This document shows positions 33,348 through 43,310 of a DNA stretch of 64,000 bases, in pieces. The translations under genes were made by a program, and so were the position numbers. The stretch spans positions 122,214,270-122,278,269 of the forward strand of contig CM076995.1 in assembly GCA_039090855.1 (NCBI GenBank), written 5' to 3'. The DNA is from Macrothele yani (Eukaryota > Arthropoda > Arachnida > Araneae > Macrothelidae). The notes below the pieces were generated by a model, which had not been told where the DNA came from, made no database searches, and saw only the letters and a program-made list of their open reading frames with translations. The stretch's first letter is position 1. Each line of letters begins with the position of its first letter.

Positions 33348-34755
33348 CACTGCTGGCCACCCAAAATGCAACACCAAGAAGGAAGCATCCGATTGGCCTG
33401 AAATTCGCAGCATGCGTCGCCTGCGAGAGGACATGCAAACGATCAGCATTGCAGGGCATATGCAAATTGTGTGCGCCCGGCACGCCACCGAGAAGCACTA
33501 TAAGAAGGGTGCACAGATGGCGAAAGTAAGTAGTGGAAGTGTGTTGTGCTGCCGGACCTGTGCGTGGGAAGCCTCCTGTTTCCTCGTCGCAGAATACGAC
33601 AGTCATTTCAGCACGTTTCGGAGTTCGACAGAGGAAGAATAGTTGCTTATCGCGACAGCGGTTTATAGTACCGAGACAACGGCACCCGTGTGGGACGACA
33701 TCCAGCCACAGTAAGGCGAGTATGGATTCGGTGGGTGCAGGAGAGACGGACCGACCGACGTGAGCGATTGCCGCAGCCGCGGCACACCACCGAACGAGAG
33801 GACCGGCATGTTGTTCTGCGGGCATTGACGGCTCACACTGCCACATCACGAACGTTAGCGGAGCAATTAGAGTGTGTTGCGCAACAACCTGTGTCAGCAC
33901 GTACCGTTCGACGTGGTCTGCAGGAGCGGGGACTTGTCTCACGGCGCCCATTGCTCCGATTACCATTGACGTTACACCACCGGCCAGTGCGGCGGCAGTG
34001 GGCCGTTGAACGCCTAACCTGGACTACGGAATGGCACGAAATTGTCTTCTCCGACGTATCTCGCTTCTGCCTGAAACACCACGACGGTCGGATCCGCGTG
34101 TGGCGGCACCGCGGCGAGAGACAGTATGACGCCTGCATTATGCATCGCCATACCGGTCCGTCGCCTACCGTTATGGTTTGGGGAGCAATTGGATATGACA
34201 CCCGCACCCCTCTGGTAAGAATCGCCGGTACACTCAACAGCCACCGCTACATCTCAGACGTTTTGGAGCCTGTAGTCCTCCCTTATCTGCAGGACTTGCC
34301 AGCGGCCACGTTTCGACAGGACAATACGCGCCCGCACGTAGCACGCATCGTAAAACAATTCTTCACGGCCTACCAGGTGTCACTGCTGCCGTGGCCCGCC
34401 TGTTCTCTCGATATGTCTCCCATCGAACACGCCTGGTCGCTGATCGACAATCGAATGGCCCGACAAGCACCACTCGCGTCTACGCCTGATGAACTGTGGC
34501 AACCTGTGGAAGCACACTTGACCGACATACCTCAAGTCCACATCCGAAGCCTCTTTCGTTCGATGCCGCGGCGTGTAGCGGCCGTTATTGCCAGCCATGG
34601 GGGCCATACGAATTATTGATGTCTGCGTGTTCCGCAAGTCACACGGGCCTGTAAGCTCAGTCGTTTCATCTTTGCAACTGTTGTTATTTGTCCAGTAAAT
34701 CTGGCTTTGCTATCTCGTGTCCTTCTTGGTGTTGCATTTTGGGTGGCCAGCAGCA
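33348..34755 (+). mobile_element. Tc1-type transposon nested in the mariner
   Basis: 36-bp inverted ends beginning CACTGCTGGCCACCCAAAAT, with TA at 33346-33347 and 34756-34757. Removing it rejoins the mariner frame from GILL to IDY. Length 1,408 bp. Confidence 0.96.
33588..34619 (+). CDS. Tc1 transposase, largely intact (309-codon open frame)
   Basis: The uninterrupted frame from the ATG at 33690 to the stop at 34619 holds RHPATVRRVWIRWVQ (helix-turn-helix), VSARTVRRGLQERGLVSRRP, EIVFSDVSRFCLKHHDGRIR (first Asp), VMVWGAIGYD, FRQDNTRPHVA (second Asp) and LDMSPIEHAWSLID (Glu), ending IASHGGHTNY. Homology continues upstream in the same frame (FQHVSEFDRGRIVAYRDSGL) but a TAG at 33666 cuts it off and the original ATG appears mutated. 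So the first DNA-binding segment is lost unless the stop is bypassed. The full DD34E triad is retained. GC content is higher than its surroundings. Confidence 0.9.
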
Positions 34756-35230
34756 TAGATTATACGGAAAAGGGTGCAAACATCACGGCAAAATACTACG
34801 TTGCATTTCTTGACAAACTGAAGCTGCAACTGGTCTCCAAACGTTGAGGTAAGCTTTCGAAAGGGATCTTGCTTCTTCAAGACAATTCCTCTCCTCACAT
34901 AGAAGCTATTAAAGAGCAGAAATTGGCTGATCTTCACTTTGGAATTCTGAAACACTAAGCCTACTCACCTGACTTTGCCCCTTCGGACTACTACCTCTTT
35001 CTTAACTTGAAAAAACAGCCCAAGGGAAACTTTTTTTAAGCATTCAGGATGCAGCGGACGAGTGGTTTGCAGTACAATCGAAAGATTTGTTTTTTGATGG
35101 GTTAAAAGAAGTTGAACAACGAAGTGATAAGTGCGAGGAGCTCAGGGAAGAATATGTAAAGAAAATTATTATTTTCAATCCAGTACTTTTTTTTTATCAC
35201 AAAGCCAAAGACGTATCAGCATTCCCTCGT

Positions 35231-36773
35231 ACACCAGTCCGTCGACTATGTGTCTCTTCTGTCTCTTTTTATATGGTCTCGTTTCACCCACAAAATCAAC
35301 CATTAGTTCAGTTTCACACTTCGTAAGACGAAAAAAAACAACAACTGCTCCCCGTACATAAGATATTTAAAGCAAAAGATGAAAATGAGAAGAAAAAACA
35401 AAACTCGTCAAAACCATCTTTTCCAGAATTCTCCTCTTAAATTTCTAAATTAACGTAATATCGATTTCACCATTGATAAGAATCAGTCTAAAAATGTGGA
35501 TGACAGGCATTCTTAACCTTTATCTTCGCTTAAATATGCAGGATATTTCAATATTTTTCATTGGTAGACACATTACAATTGACTTTAGTTACTGCCTTAA
35601 AGCCTTTTTTTAACTTGGTCGCACTGAAAAGAGTCAGATATACGATACTGAAACCTGAAGGTTAAGTAGTTACTAAACCAGACATGCTTCCCTTCATTTT
35701 GTTTCACTTTCTCCTCGTCTTCTAACCTGATGATTCTAAATCACAGACATTAAAAAAAGGAAGGAACGACTGTCATTTAGAGTGACTTTATGACACTTCT
35801 GGGTCACTTCCTTTGGACAACATATGACGAAGCTCACGTGACTACAGATGCTTAGAGGAAGACTGCAAATTGCCGTAACGATGATAAAATTAACACCCAG
35901 CTCAGAGTATCCAAAGGTTCGTTCTTCATTCAAGAGTTTCTTTCTTAATGCCGGGAGTATTACGAATGATACGTTGAATCTTGTAAATCTGGGGTTATTT
36001 ATGCGACTAGACAGGGACAGAGATGAAAGATTTCGTGCTGTCTGATCATTAGGACTTGTTTTTTGAGTTTGACAAGATTGATAAAATTTTATTCTCATTG
36101 TGGCATGATTGAAGTCACTGTGTGTTTATCAAGAAACTATAAACACTCAGAGGAAGTCCAGAGCTTATCTTGAGTTGCTTTCAGGTAGAAGTAGTTATGA
36201 AAAAAACTATATCGCATTGCGTAAACAAATGTTGTGTTATTTAGTTTTTCACATCTAAAAAAACCTTTAAGATGTTTTTTAATAAAAGCCTTAGTACAAT
36301 ATTTATATATATATTTTTGTTGTTATATGAATATTCGATAACGCTTGAGAACACAAGAGCAAATAAAATAACCTTTGCCAATTGTTTGTCAAATGTTTGA
36401 TGTAACGTATTTTTATGAACATTTCAAGTTATAGCAATAAAATAGAGATCTTTAGTATGCTTGTGATAACTCTTTCTGGAATATGGAAATAATAAACACT
36501 TGCTGTGTACTCCATTACAAATGTTTCAGACTTTGCATTTGTCTCTTCTATTAAGATCATACTGATGATAATTATAAAAATCGCGCGATACTTGATCGTT
36601 ACGCTGGCGCGGAAACATACGGAAGAGACCCATATTTGAAATGACCTAACAGCAACTAAAGTGTTTCCAAGTGCTAAAAAGATCTTTAAAGATATTTTCC
36701 GAAATATTTCCAAATAAGTTTTGGGACGTACTACAGAGGTGAAGACATGTGTCAAGACGCCAAACCTGCAGCG
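35231..36773. other. Unannotated DNA
   Basis: No element recognised. A 120-codon minus-strand frame at 35736-36098 has no domain features and is likely chance. Confidence 0.4.
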
Positions 36774-36782
36774 AAACATTCT

Positions 36783-36854
36783 GTCCGCGTAGCTCAGTTG
36801 GGAGAGCGACTTACTCCGGAGTGAGGGGACCCGGCTTCGATGGCAGTCGCGGAC
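36783..36854 (+). other. tRNA-like sequence in the TRIM 5' LTR
   Basis: GTCCGCG at the start pairs perfectly with CGCGGAC at the end (7-bp acceptor stem), followed by TAGCTCAGTTGGGAGAGC, a normal D arm. The anticodon and T arms are degraded (CTTCGAT in place of TTCGAAT). Not a functional tRNA gene; it marks the LTR. The 3' LTR carries a related version at about 37201-37271. Confidence 0.8.
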
Positions 36855-37284
36855 GAACTTGTACGTTATATTGGCGCCCGAACTTCCAGGATGATCCGGC
36901 TGTTAAGTTTCTCGCAATGATGCGATGTTCTTTAAACACGGCGAGACAGGAAAAATGAGAATCCATTCTTCAGTGCTTCGAAAAAATAAATCGGTGTGAT
37001 GTTACGTTCCACACACCAAATTGTCTGGGATTTCTCAAATGCATGTTCTTCATGGGATTACTGCCGACAGCGACACATGGTCCCGGCTGACCCGTTGGCC
37101 ATTCCCCTGGCCCTCTCTCCGAGGGGTGGGGTGGGGGAGATGTAACGTGCCTGCCACGCAGGACGCGCATGTGAGAAAGGCAGATAGAAGTCAGAGCACA
37201 TGTTCGGGTAGCTCAGTTGGGAGAGCGCCTTACTCCGGAGGGAGGGGAACCTGATTCGATGCCCGGCGCTGGAAAACATGTACG

Positions 37285-37495
37285 CCGCCCCGGTGGCGCA
37301 GTGGTCTAAGCGATGGCCTCTGATCATTCGTCCGAACGGGGTCCGGGTTCGAATCCCGGTGAGGCATGGATGTTGTGTTTGTCTTACGGCACTGGCTCTC
37401 TCCCTTCCCTGGAACCAGTGGCCCTGAATTAGGGATGGGCGACAGCTTATAGCCCATTGAGTTGTTCACAGTGATCGTTAAACCCCCAAAACAAA
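37285..37495 (+). mobile_element. SINE family 1, copy 6
   Basis: Near-consensus full-length copy starting CCGCCCCGGTGGCGCAGTGG. Together with copy 7 it is flanked by the 12-bp duplication AAAACATGTACG (37273-37284 and 37683-37694), inside the TRIM 3' LTR. Confidence 0.95.
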
Positions 37496-37508
37496 ACAAA
37501 ATAAACTA

Positions 37509-37682
37509 TTCGTCCGAAAGGGGTCCGGGTTCGAATCCCGGTGAGGCATGGATGTTGTGTTTGTCTTACGGCACTGGCTCTCTCCCTTCCCTGGAAACAG
37601 TGACCCTAAATTAGGGACGGGCGACTGCTTATAGCCCATTGAGTTGCTCACGGTGGTCGTTAAACCTCCAATCAAAAAAAAA
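37509..37682 (+). mobile_element. SINE family 1, copy 7 (headless)
   Basis: Begins at ATTCGTCCGAAAGGGGTCCG, lacking the first ~50 bp, and ends in an A tail. No duplication of its own separates it from copy 6, so the two appear to have inserted as one dimer. Confidence 0.92.
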
Positions 37683-37721
37683 AAAACATGTACGTCATAG
37701 TTTATTTTTTTTTTTTTAATT

Positions 37722-37925
37722 GAAGGTTTAACGACCACCGTGAGCAACTCAATGGGCTATAAGCAGTCGCCCGTCCCTAATTTAGGGTCACTGGTTCCAG
37801 GGAAGGGAGAGAGCCAGTGCCGTAAGACAAACACAACATCCATGCCTCACCGGGATTCGAAACCGGACCCATCCCGAACGATATGGTCAAAAGCCAGCGC
37901 ATAGACCACAGCGCCACCGGGACGG
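37722..37925 (-). mobile_element. SINE family 1, copy 8
   Basis: Inverted relative to copies 6 and 7 and only ~40 bp from copy 7, starting with the poly(T) of its tail near 37706. Head end reads CGCCACCGGGACGG. Confidence 0.93.
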
Positions 37926-39017
37926 TATTTTCAATATGAGGTGTGCTTGTGCTATGACACGCTGGAGTAAATATTGAGATCAAGGGCACAAAGAGAAAAA
38001 ATACTTAGCATGAGAAGGCAAGCTAACAGGAAAAGAAGCGAAAATTTGATTTCTCTTTTTGATCACAACAAAGGAAAGAGTTGTAAGTACTAAATTCTGC
38101 AAAACTCTCGTTATCCACATCAGCAAATGATCAGAGCAGTTCAGGCGTTCACGAAGAAGATAAAATTGTAGGGCGATCGTTGATGTTGCTTGTCTTTTTT
38201 AATGTTTCGAAGTTTAGCGACTACGATTAGCAGCTCTAAGATCTATAAGAAGTCATCCATCACTAATTTGGAACCACTAAATAACATCTATGCTACATTA
38301 AAATATTTCATTTTAGTAACAAAGAATTTTAGGAAATGACGCCACACTAATTATTGCTTATGACTCAGTCACTTCGCAAATAAGCAATATGGAGAGTCAG
38401 TATCGCTGACACAGCTATTCAAATTAAAAAGAAAAAAATTCTGATTCCACTCCCAGAAATGGAAATATCAAGACAGATACATACGAGCGGTGACAAGTAC
38501 AAACTGTGCGGCATTAGAATACAGAATACACTACTCTGACGTAACAGAACAGGTGCAACTTCATTTTCTGTTTCATCCTCTTCTGTTGCCTGTGGGATGT
38601 TCAAGCTAAATGCTTTCAAAAAGCATGAGTCATATGAAAGATGTCTTTTGAAGTGAAAAATAAATAGATAACTGTAGCCGGAGGAATCATGAGTAAAAAG
38701 GTGCACGCGGTCAAGCTGGAAGTGTGATCAAATTCGATGAAGAAGCACACAAATAACGCTACATAGCTTGAAATTAAGAGACGAGATCGGACAACGACAG
38801 AAAAATTCTTCAGAAAAGATACAGAAAAACTGTGAGTTATAGAGTTAACACTTTTCAGCTGAAAGTGGGACTCGTTAACAGGTTCAGCAAATTCGAAACC
38901 CAAAGAGTATTACTGGAAGGGTTTTGTTTCAATACTGTCAGAATTTATTTTGAGCTTCTTTTGTTTGTTCTTTCAGGAAGTACAGGCTTATAAGTACAGA
39001 TAATTATGCGTTTCCGT
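37926..39017. other. Unannotated DNA
   Basis: No element recognised. Two minus-strand frames of 95 codons (38419-38706, 38616-38903) look hydrophobic but overlap each other and have no known domain. Confidence 0.35.
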
Positions 39018-39215
39018 GTTTAAAGACCACCTACGGGCCATAGACGGTTGCCATTCCTAATTTGGAGAGACTGGTTCCAGGAAGGAAGAAGAGCAAGCGC
39101 CATATTGCAGGGCCCGCCGCAAATACCTAATGCGGGACTCGTATCCGGACCCAGTTTGGAAGACTAACTAGGAACTAGCAGCTCTAACCACTAGACCACT
39201 CGGTTATAGTGCAGG
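39018..39215 (-). mobile_element. SINE family 1, copy 9 (diverged)
   Basis: TTTAAAGACCACCTACGGGC, CTGGTTCCAGGAAGGAAGAA and the head AACCACTAGACCACTCGG are recognisable in reversed order. Confidence 0.75.
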
Positions 39216-39708
39216 TGATATATTCAGGATAGTGCGGCTAACAATGTAGTGCATAAAACGCGTTTCATTGATGCTTTTATTCCGTTTCTGTGTAACTTAA
39301 GTTACTAAGGTGCCGCACTGAGTCTACTAGGGGTGTTTGAGGCAACAAGCAAGGGCTACACTGAATCGTATTTCAACCACAGTAATGGGAGACAATTTAA
39401 CGGCTTCCTCTTTAAGGCCTCTCTGAAGATTTTATGTTTAAAATGACATGCTTCAATTATATGACCCTAATACGACGGACCTTACAGCTTGTCGAAATTT
39501 TTATGGTGACGTGTATCAGAACCAGTGGGGATTTTATTCAAATTTCGCAGGAGGAGTTGCATCGAAACTGAAAGAGTAAAACAACTGATATCCGTTGCAC
39601 GCCCAAGTAATGAGTCTTTCTGGTAAAATAAAAAAACCGATGTAAATCCCATTTTAATTAGATAAGCGACATGAGACTCAAGCATCTGAAATCAAACCAA
39701 ATCGTAGG
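39216..39708. other. Unannotated DNA
   Basis: Nothing recognised between two SINEs. Confidence 0.35.
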
Positions 39709-39900
39709 AACTTCCACAGTGGTCTAAGCGGTGGTTTCTGTCCAAGTGGGTCCGGGTTCGAGTCCTAGACGAGGCATGAGTGATGTGCTTGCCTTTGGAA
39801 AGAGCTCTCTCTCTCTTCCCGGGAACCCGTGGCTCAAATTTAAGCCGTTCGAGTTCCTCACGGTGTTCGTAAACACCCAAACAAAACAACAACAGAAGAA
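39709..39900 (+). mobile_element. SINE family 1, copy 10
   Basis: Head CACAGTGGTCTAAGCGGTGG, B box GGGTTCGAGTCCTAG, tail GTAAACACCCAAAC. Missing the first few bases. Confidence 0.85.
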
Positions 39901-40734
39901 AAAACAATCATTGGCAAAGAATGATTTTCAGAGCGGTCAACGGAGGTATTTATGTTGTTGCGACAACTGTTACTGCAGTAAATGGCGTTTCTAGATTTTG
40001 CGCTTCCATTGTAGACTATGCGTGCCAAATATTTATATTTTTTCGTGATTTTCATCATTCTGTTGCCTTCGCCAGCGGCGGTGGAACCTGCAGCCGCACA
40101 CTCACATCGGAGGCACATACCTAATTCCATTGCCAATCCATTGTTCAGAGTAAATCGATGCTGCTTTTACTCTGAGGACGGAAGAGGGAAAAAGCAGACT
40201 AGAAGAAAATGAGATACGTTGGCGTCCATTGACTTGTAAATCATTTATTAGCTGAATATGTTCTCCAGTCAGGACGCAGATAACCACCAGACATGATCGA
40301 TCCACCGCCTGTCCCCAATCGGAAGAATACTTCTCGGAAGAAACAACATGTATTCTTTGTCACGCAAAACGCATTGGTCCCGAGATTTCTCTAGGGAATC
40401 CGCGATTGCTATTGAAAAGGCAGAAGGAGCATGGAGATGTTGCCTTTTGTGATTGCCAAATAGAACACTGATAACAGAAACTTTCATTTTCTAGTGTTTG
40501 ATGTTCTTGGGTAGCTAATAAGCACCCCCAGTGGATTTCACTTGTTGACAGCTGATATTTTCAATCTCTTTGGCAGTATTTGCGATTGATAAGAAAAAAT
40601 ATGCATTGATTTTGCTCAACTGAAATAAAAGATATGAGATTCTGGGACATTCTCATAAAAAAAAATGATTTAAGAAAGAGATAGGCCAGTCCCACTGTTT
40701 TGACTTTAGTAAGATACTAAATACCACATACATT
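39901..40734. other. Unannotated DNA
   Basis: No gene recognised; overlapping short frames on both strands have no domain features. Confidence 0.35.
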
Positions 40735-41050
40735 CTATAGAACTTTCTATTAAACCATCTATAAAACGATCTATTAAAACATTCTATAGAACTTTCTATT
40801 AAACCATTCTATAAAACGTTCTATTAAAACATTCTATAGAACTTTCTATTAAAACATTCTATAGAACTTTCTATTAAACTATTCTATAAAACTTCCTATT
40901 AAACCATTCTATAAAACGTTCTATTAAAACATTCTATAGAACTTTCTATTAAACATTCTATAAAACTTTCTATTAAAACATTCTATAGAACTTTCTATCA
41001 AAACATTCTATAGAACTTTCTATTAAACCATTCTATAAAACTTTCTATTA
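40735..41050. repeat. About 25-bp minisatellite
   Basis: Alternating units CATTCTATAGAACTTTCTAT and CATTCTATAAAACGTTCTAT, each followed by TAAAA or TAAAC, fill about 315 bp (roughly 12 copies). TTCTATAGAA is itself a palindrome. Confidence 0.92.
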
Positions 41051-41069
41051 AAATACATCTTGGAAAATA

Positions 41070-41260
41070 CCAGTATGCTTTTACTCCGTCTAGTGGGGAC
41101 GTTATGCACACCAGGAAAGAAAATCTAGAAATCTATGGGGAAATAGCTTAGCAGGAATATTGTTTTCAATCCGATTCAAAAAGCACTTTATCAGCATTAT
41201 TTTCGAGAAAAAGCCATTTTCCACAGAGTGAAAACTAAATGCCGGATAGATAGAAATATT
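41070..41260 (+). repeat. R1 module remnant
   Basis: TTTTACTCCGTCTAGTGGGG then GTTATGCAC, and later TTTTCAATCCGATTC, follow R1 module order. One module, strongly diverged. Confidence 0.5.
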
Positions 41261-42661
41261 AAAACAGAAAAACATAACCCCCAGACATTTTCATATAAAG
41301 TAGAATCACAAGACATCATCTGTCGTGACCAGCCTACGGCTTTCTGATGGTAAGACTTACCAATAGAAAGCTACACTTAGTGTAGATGGATAATCACTGT
41401 ACTCAGATTATCGAATGGACAAGATGTGCTGTGCATTCCAAAAAAACTGTAGAAATACCATGATGGTCTGCTAATGACATTTATTTGCTAAACGGAAAGA
41501 TATAGTATATGGAAAATAAGTATGGCTCAACATTCCTTTAAATTACTTTTCTGACCTCTATATACTTCCATCGGAGTTTTAATTCTCTAAAATTTATGTG
41601 ATACACAAACGAAACGTTTTCTTCGCTGATTTGTATTTCCTAAAACAGAACTTGATCGATACAAAAGAGGTCGCGAGAAGTGGAAAACTGGAACATTGGA
41701 CATCCAGCTCACATTTCCGTAGAACGCACTCAAATATTAATGGATATCACTTAACAATGAGGGAGTGACACATGTTCTCATCAGTCAGTAGAACGACCTA
41801 CTAAGGCGCTACAATGAAGACAAACATCAAATCACGTCCTTATTTTTGATCTACTAGGGAGGATGTCATTCATTTTTAATTCTCTAATGGCTTCAGCCCT
41901 TTTGTTTCAAACGAAAGAAAAGCGGTATTTTCGTTGCAAAACACTCTATTATTCAATTTTTTGCAAAATAGCATTTAAGTTAATATAAATAATTCAAATG
42001 ACAGACTAGCGTTGCATAGCAGGAACTCTAATATTTGAGAACGGTTGAGCCTTAATGGCTAAGGAACCTGGAAAGCATTTGTGCATGACCTACTGTATAA
42101 TTTGTAGCGATGTTTTCTACAAAGTAAGCTGCTGCACATTTAGTTTATATTCTCTACCCTCCCCCAATTCTGTAGGTTTACTGAGTGTTAAAAAAAATTG
42201 CATGTGCTTACATCTTCTCTTTGTCAGCTTTTCTTTCACACCATCAGCTCGAATCAATTATATGTATGCTTGAGGTCACTGATGAAATACAAAACTAGTC
42301 TTTATTGCCTTTTCTTCTTTTTATACCTCTAGTCTTTTCTACCAGAGTTATAAAGGATTGCGTGTAAGGATAAACAAAAATGACTACGCTAATTTGATAT
42401 ACAAATGGAAAATGTATCTTTTGCTGTACATTCAGCGGTTTTTCCAGCAGGTAATAGAGTCCTTCCTGTCTGTGGCCACTCCAGAAATTAAGTGTGCAAC
42501 GTCTTCTGGCGCTAGAATGCCACCTTTTCATTTGAGAATTCACCATAAAGAAATGATTCACTGGCATTTCTTTTCAACATCCATATTGCGCTACGGAATG
42601 TTTCCTTTTATGACTACCACAATTACTGCATTCAAAGGAGCCTGCTTTCGCTTTTGAAAGC
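41261..42661. other. Unannotated DNA
   Basis: No element recognised. Several short open frames, none with a domain signature. Confidence 0.35.
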
Positions 42662-42870
42662 TTTCTAGCCTCTCCAGTGGTTCTAGGCTTTGATTTCTGA
42701 TAATTCTTTCGGGCTCGAACCCCGGCGGAGGCATTGATGGCGTGCTTGTCCTACAGCACAGGCTCTCTCGCTTACCTGGAACCACTGGTCCTAAATTAGG
42801 AACGAGCAACTGCTTACAATCCACTGTGTTCTGCTCATAGTTGTCGTTAAACTAACAAACAAACAAAAAA
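42662..42870 (+). mobile_element. SINE family 1, copy 11
   Basis: Head TCTCCAGTGGTTCTAGGC, B box GGGCTCGAACCCCGG, body CCTGGAACCACTGGTCCTAA, tail GTCGTTAAACTAACAAACAA. Confidence 0.85.
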
Positions 42871-42952
42871 CGCTTTTTATGGGATTTGGTTTCTGTTCTG
42901 CAGACCACTTTATTCTGAATGCTGTTAGCTTACTTCATTTTTGCCTTCTTAA

Positions 42953-43156
42953 TGTGGTTTAACGACCAACATGAGCAACTGCAAGGGTTGTAAAAAGTCG
43001 TTCGTCCCCAAGTTGGAACCATTGATTCCAGAGAGGTGAGAGGGCCGGCGCTGTAAGTCTAGCACACCACCCATGCCTCATCTTGGACTTGAATCCAGCT
43101 GGAAAAACTAGCAGGAAGCCTACTCTGCGGACCGCTCTAACACCCGTGCGGCTAAC
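42953..43156 (-). mobile_element. SINE family 1, copy 12 (diverged)
   Basis: Tail GGTTTAACGACCAACATGAG first, head end CTCTAACACCCGTGCGGC last. Inverted relative to copy 11, 82 bp away. Confidence 0.8.
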
Positions 43157-43310
43157 TTCATTGTCTCGAGAATGAAAGCACAGTCTACTGACTGTAAATC
43201 AATCTTCTTTTACCAAACGATTAACGATTTACTGACCTGGAATTTATTCTCTAACGTTGAAAAAATGTCAGAGTAATTAGGTTTACGTTCTACAAGTGGA
43301 AACTACACTC

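Larger units (their letters stand above)
32683..35165 (+). pseudogene. Mariner transposase, decayed and interrupted
   Basis: The start region reads KNQHRSYRPVIKFLSLKR, then TSYSTVKSCVAMFRTGHLST. A 27-bp tandem duplication sits at about 32877-32930. The frame 32916-33326 continues through TLAISRERVDYIIF, LSVRWVPKCLNADQKRDR and RLITMEEMWIYMYDPDTK, where the first catalytic Asp of the TMDETW block is Glu. SVFCDKYGILLYT is cut by the nested Tc1 and resumes at 34757 as IDYTEKGANITAKYYV, then GILLLQDNSSPH (second Asp) and YSPDFAPSDYYLFLNLKK (third Asp). Several stops are present. Confidence 0.88.
32522..35230 (+). mobile_element. Mariner (irritans-like) transposon, host of a nested Tc1
   Basis: Inverted ends: left ACACGTAGGAGTGCTGATAA with GTCTTTGG, right CCAAAGACGTATCAGC with ATTCCCTCGT. 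Excluding the nested element it would be about 1.3 kb. Confidence 0.85.
36774..37699 (+). mobile_element. TRIM (miniature LTR element), copy 1, with SINE insertion
   Basis: A partial 5' LTR ends TTGTACGTTATA at 36870. One base later comes TGGCGCCCGAAC (36872-36883), identical to the complement of the 3' end of animal tRNA-Lys, a primer binding site. The body has no open frame. A purine tract (37121-37140) precedes the 3' LTR, which starts TGTAACGTGCCTGCC at 37141 and ends with GTACG then TCATA at 37699; a SINE pair lies inside that end. The 5' LTR lacks its first ~70 bp. The body matches copy 2 at 47280-47866. Confidence 0.85.

Noticed and set aside
33295..33966. 223-codon minus-strand open frame
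   Set aside because: It is the antisense shadow of the Tc1 transposase reading frame at 33588-34619, with no recognisable domain.
35736..36098. 120-codon minus-strand open frame as a host gene
   Set aside because: No domain, no splice context and low-complexity composition; length is within chance for AT-rich DNA.
36783..36854. Possible functional tRNA gene
   Set aside because: The acceptor stem is perfect but the T loop and anticodon arm are degraded, and the sequence is part of a TRIM LTR.
37058..37327. Several ~89-codon frames sharing MGYKQSP and DSNPDP patterns (37230-37747, 30889, 42591)
   Set aside because: They are translations of SINE family 1 in one frame, hence the similarity.
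40735..41050. CRISPR-like array
   Set aside because: Units are contiguous and similar throughout, with no unique spacers; the genome is eukaryotic.
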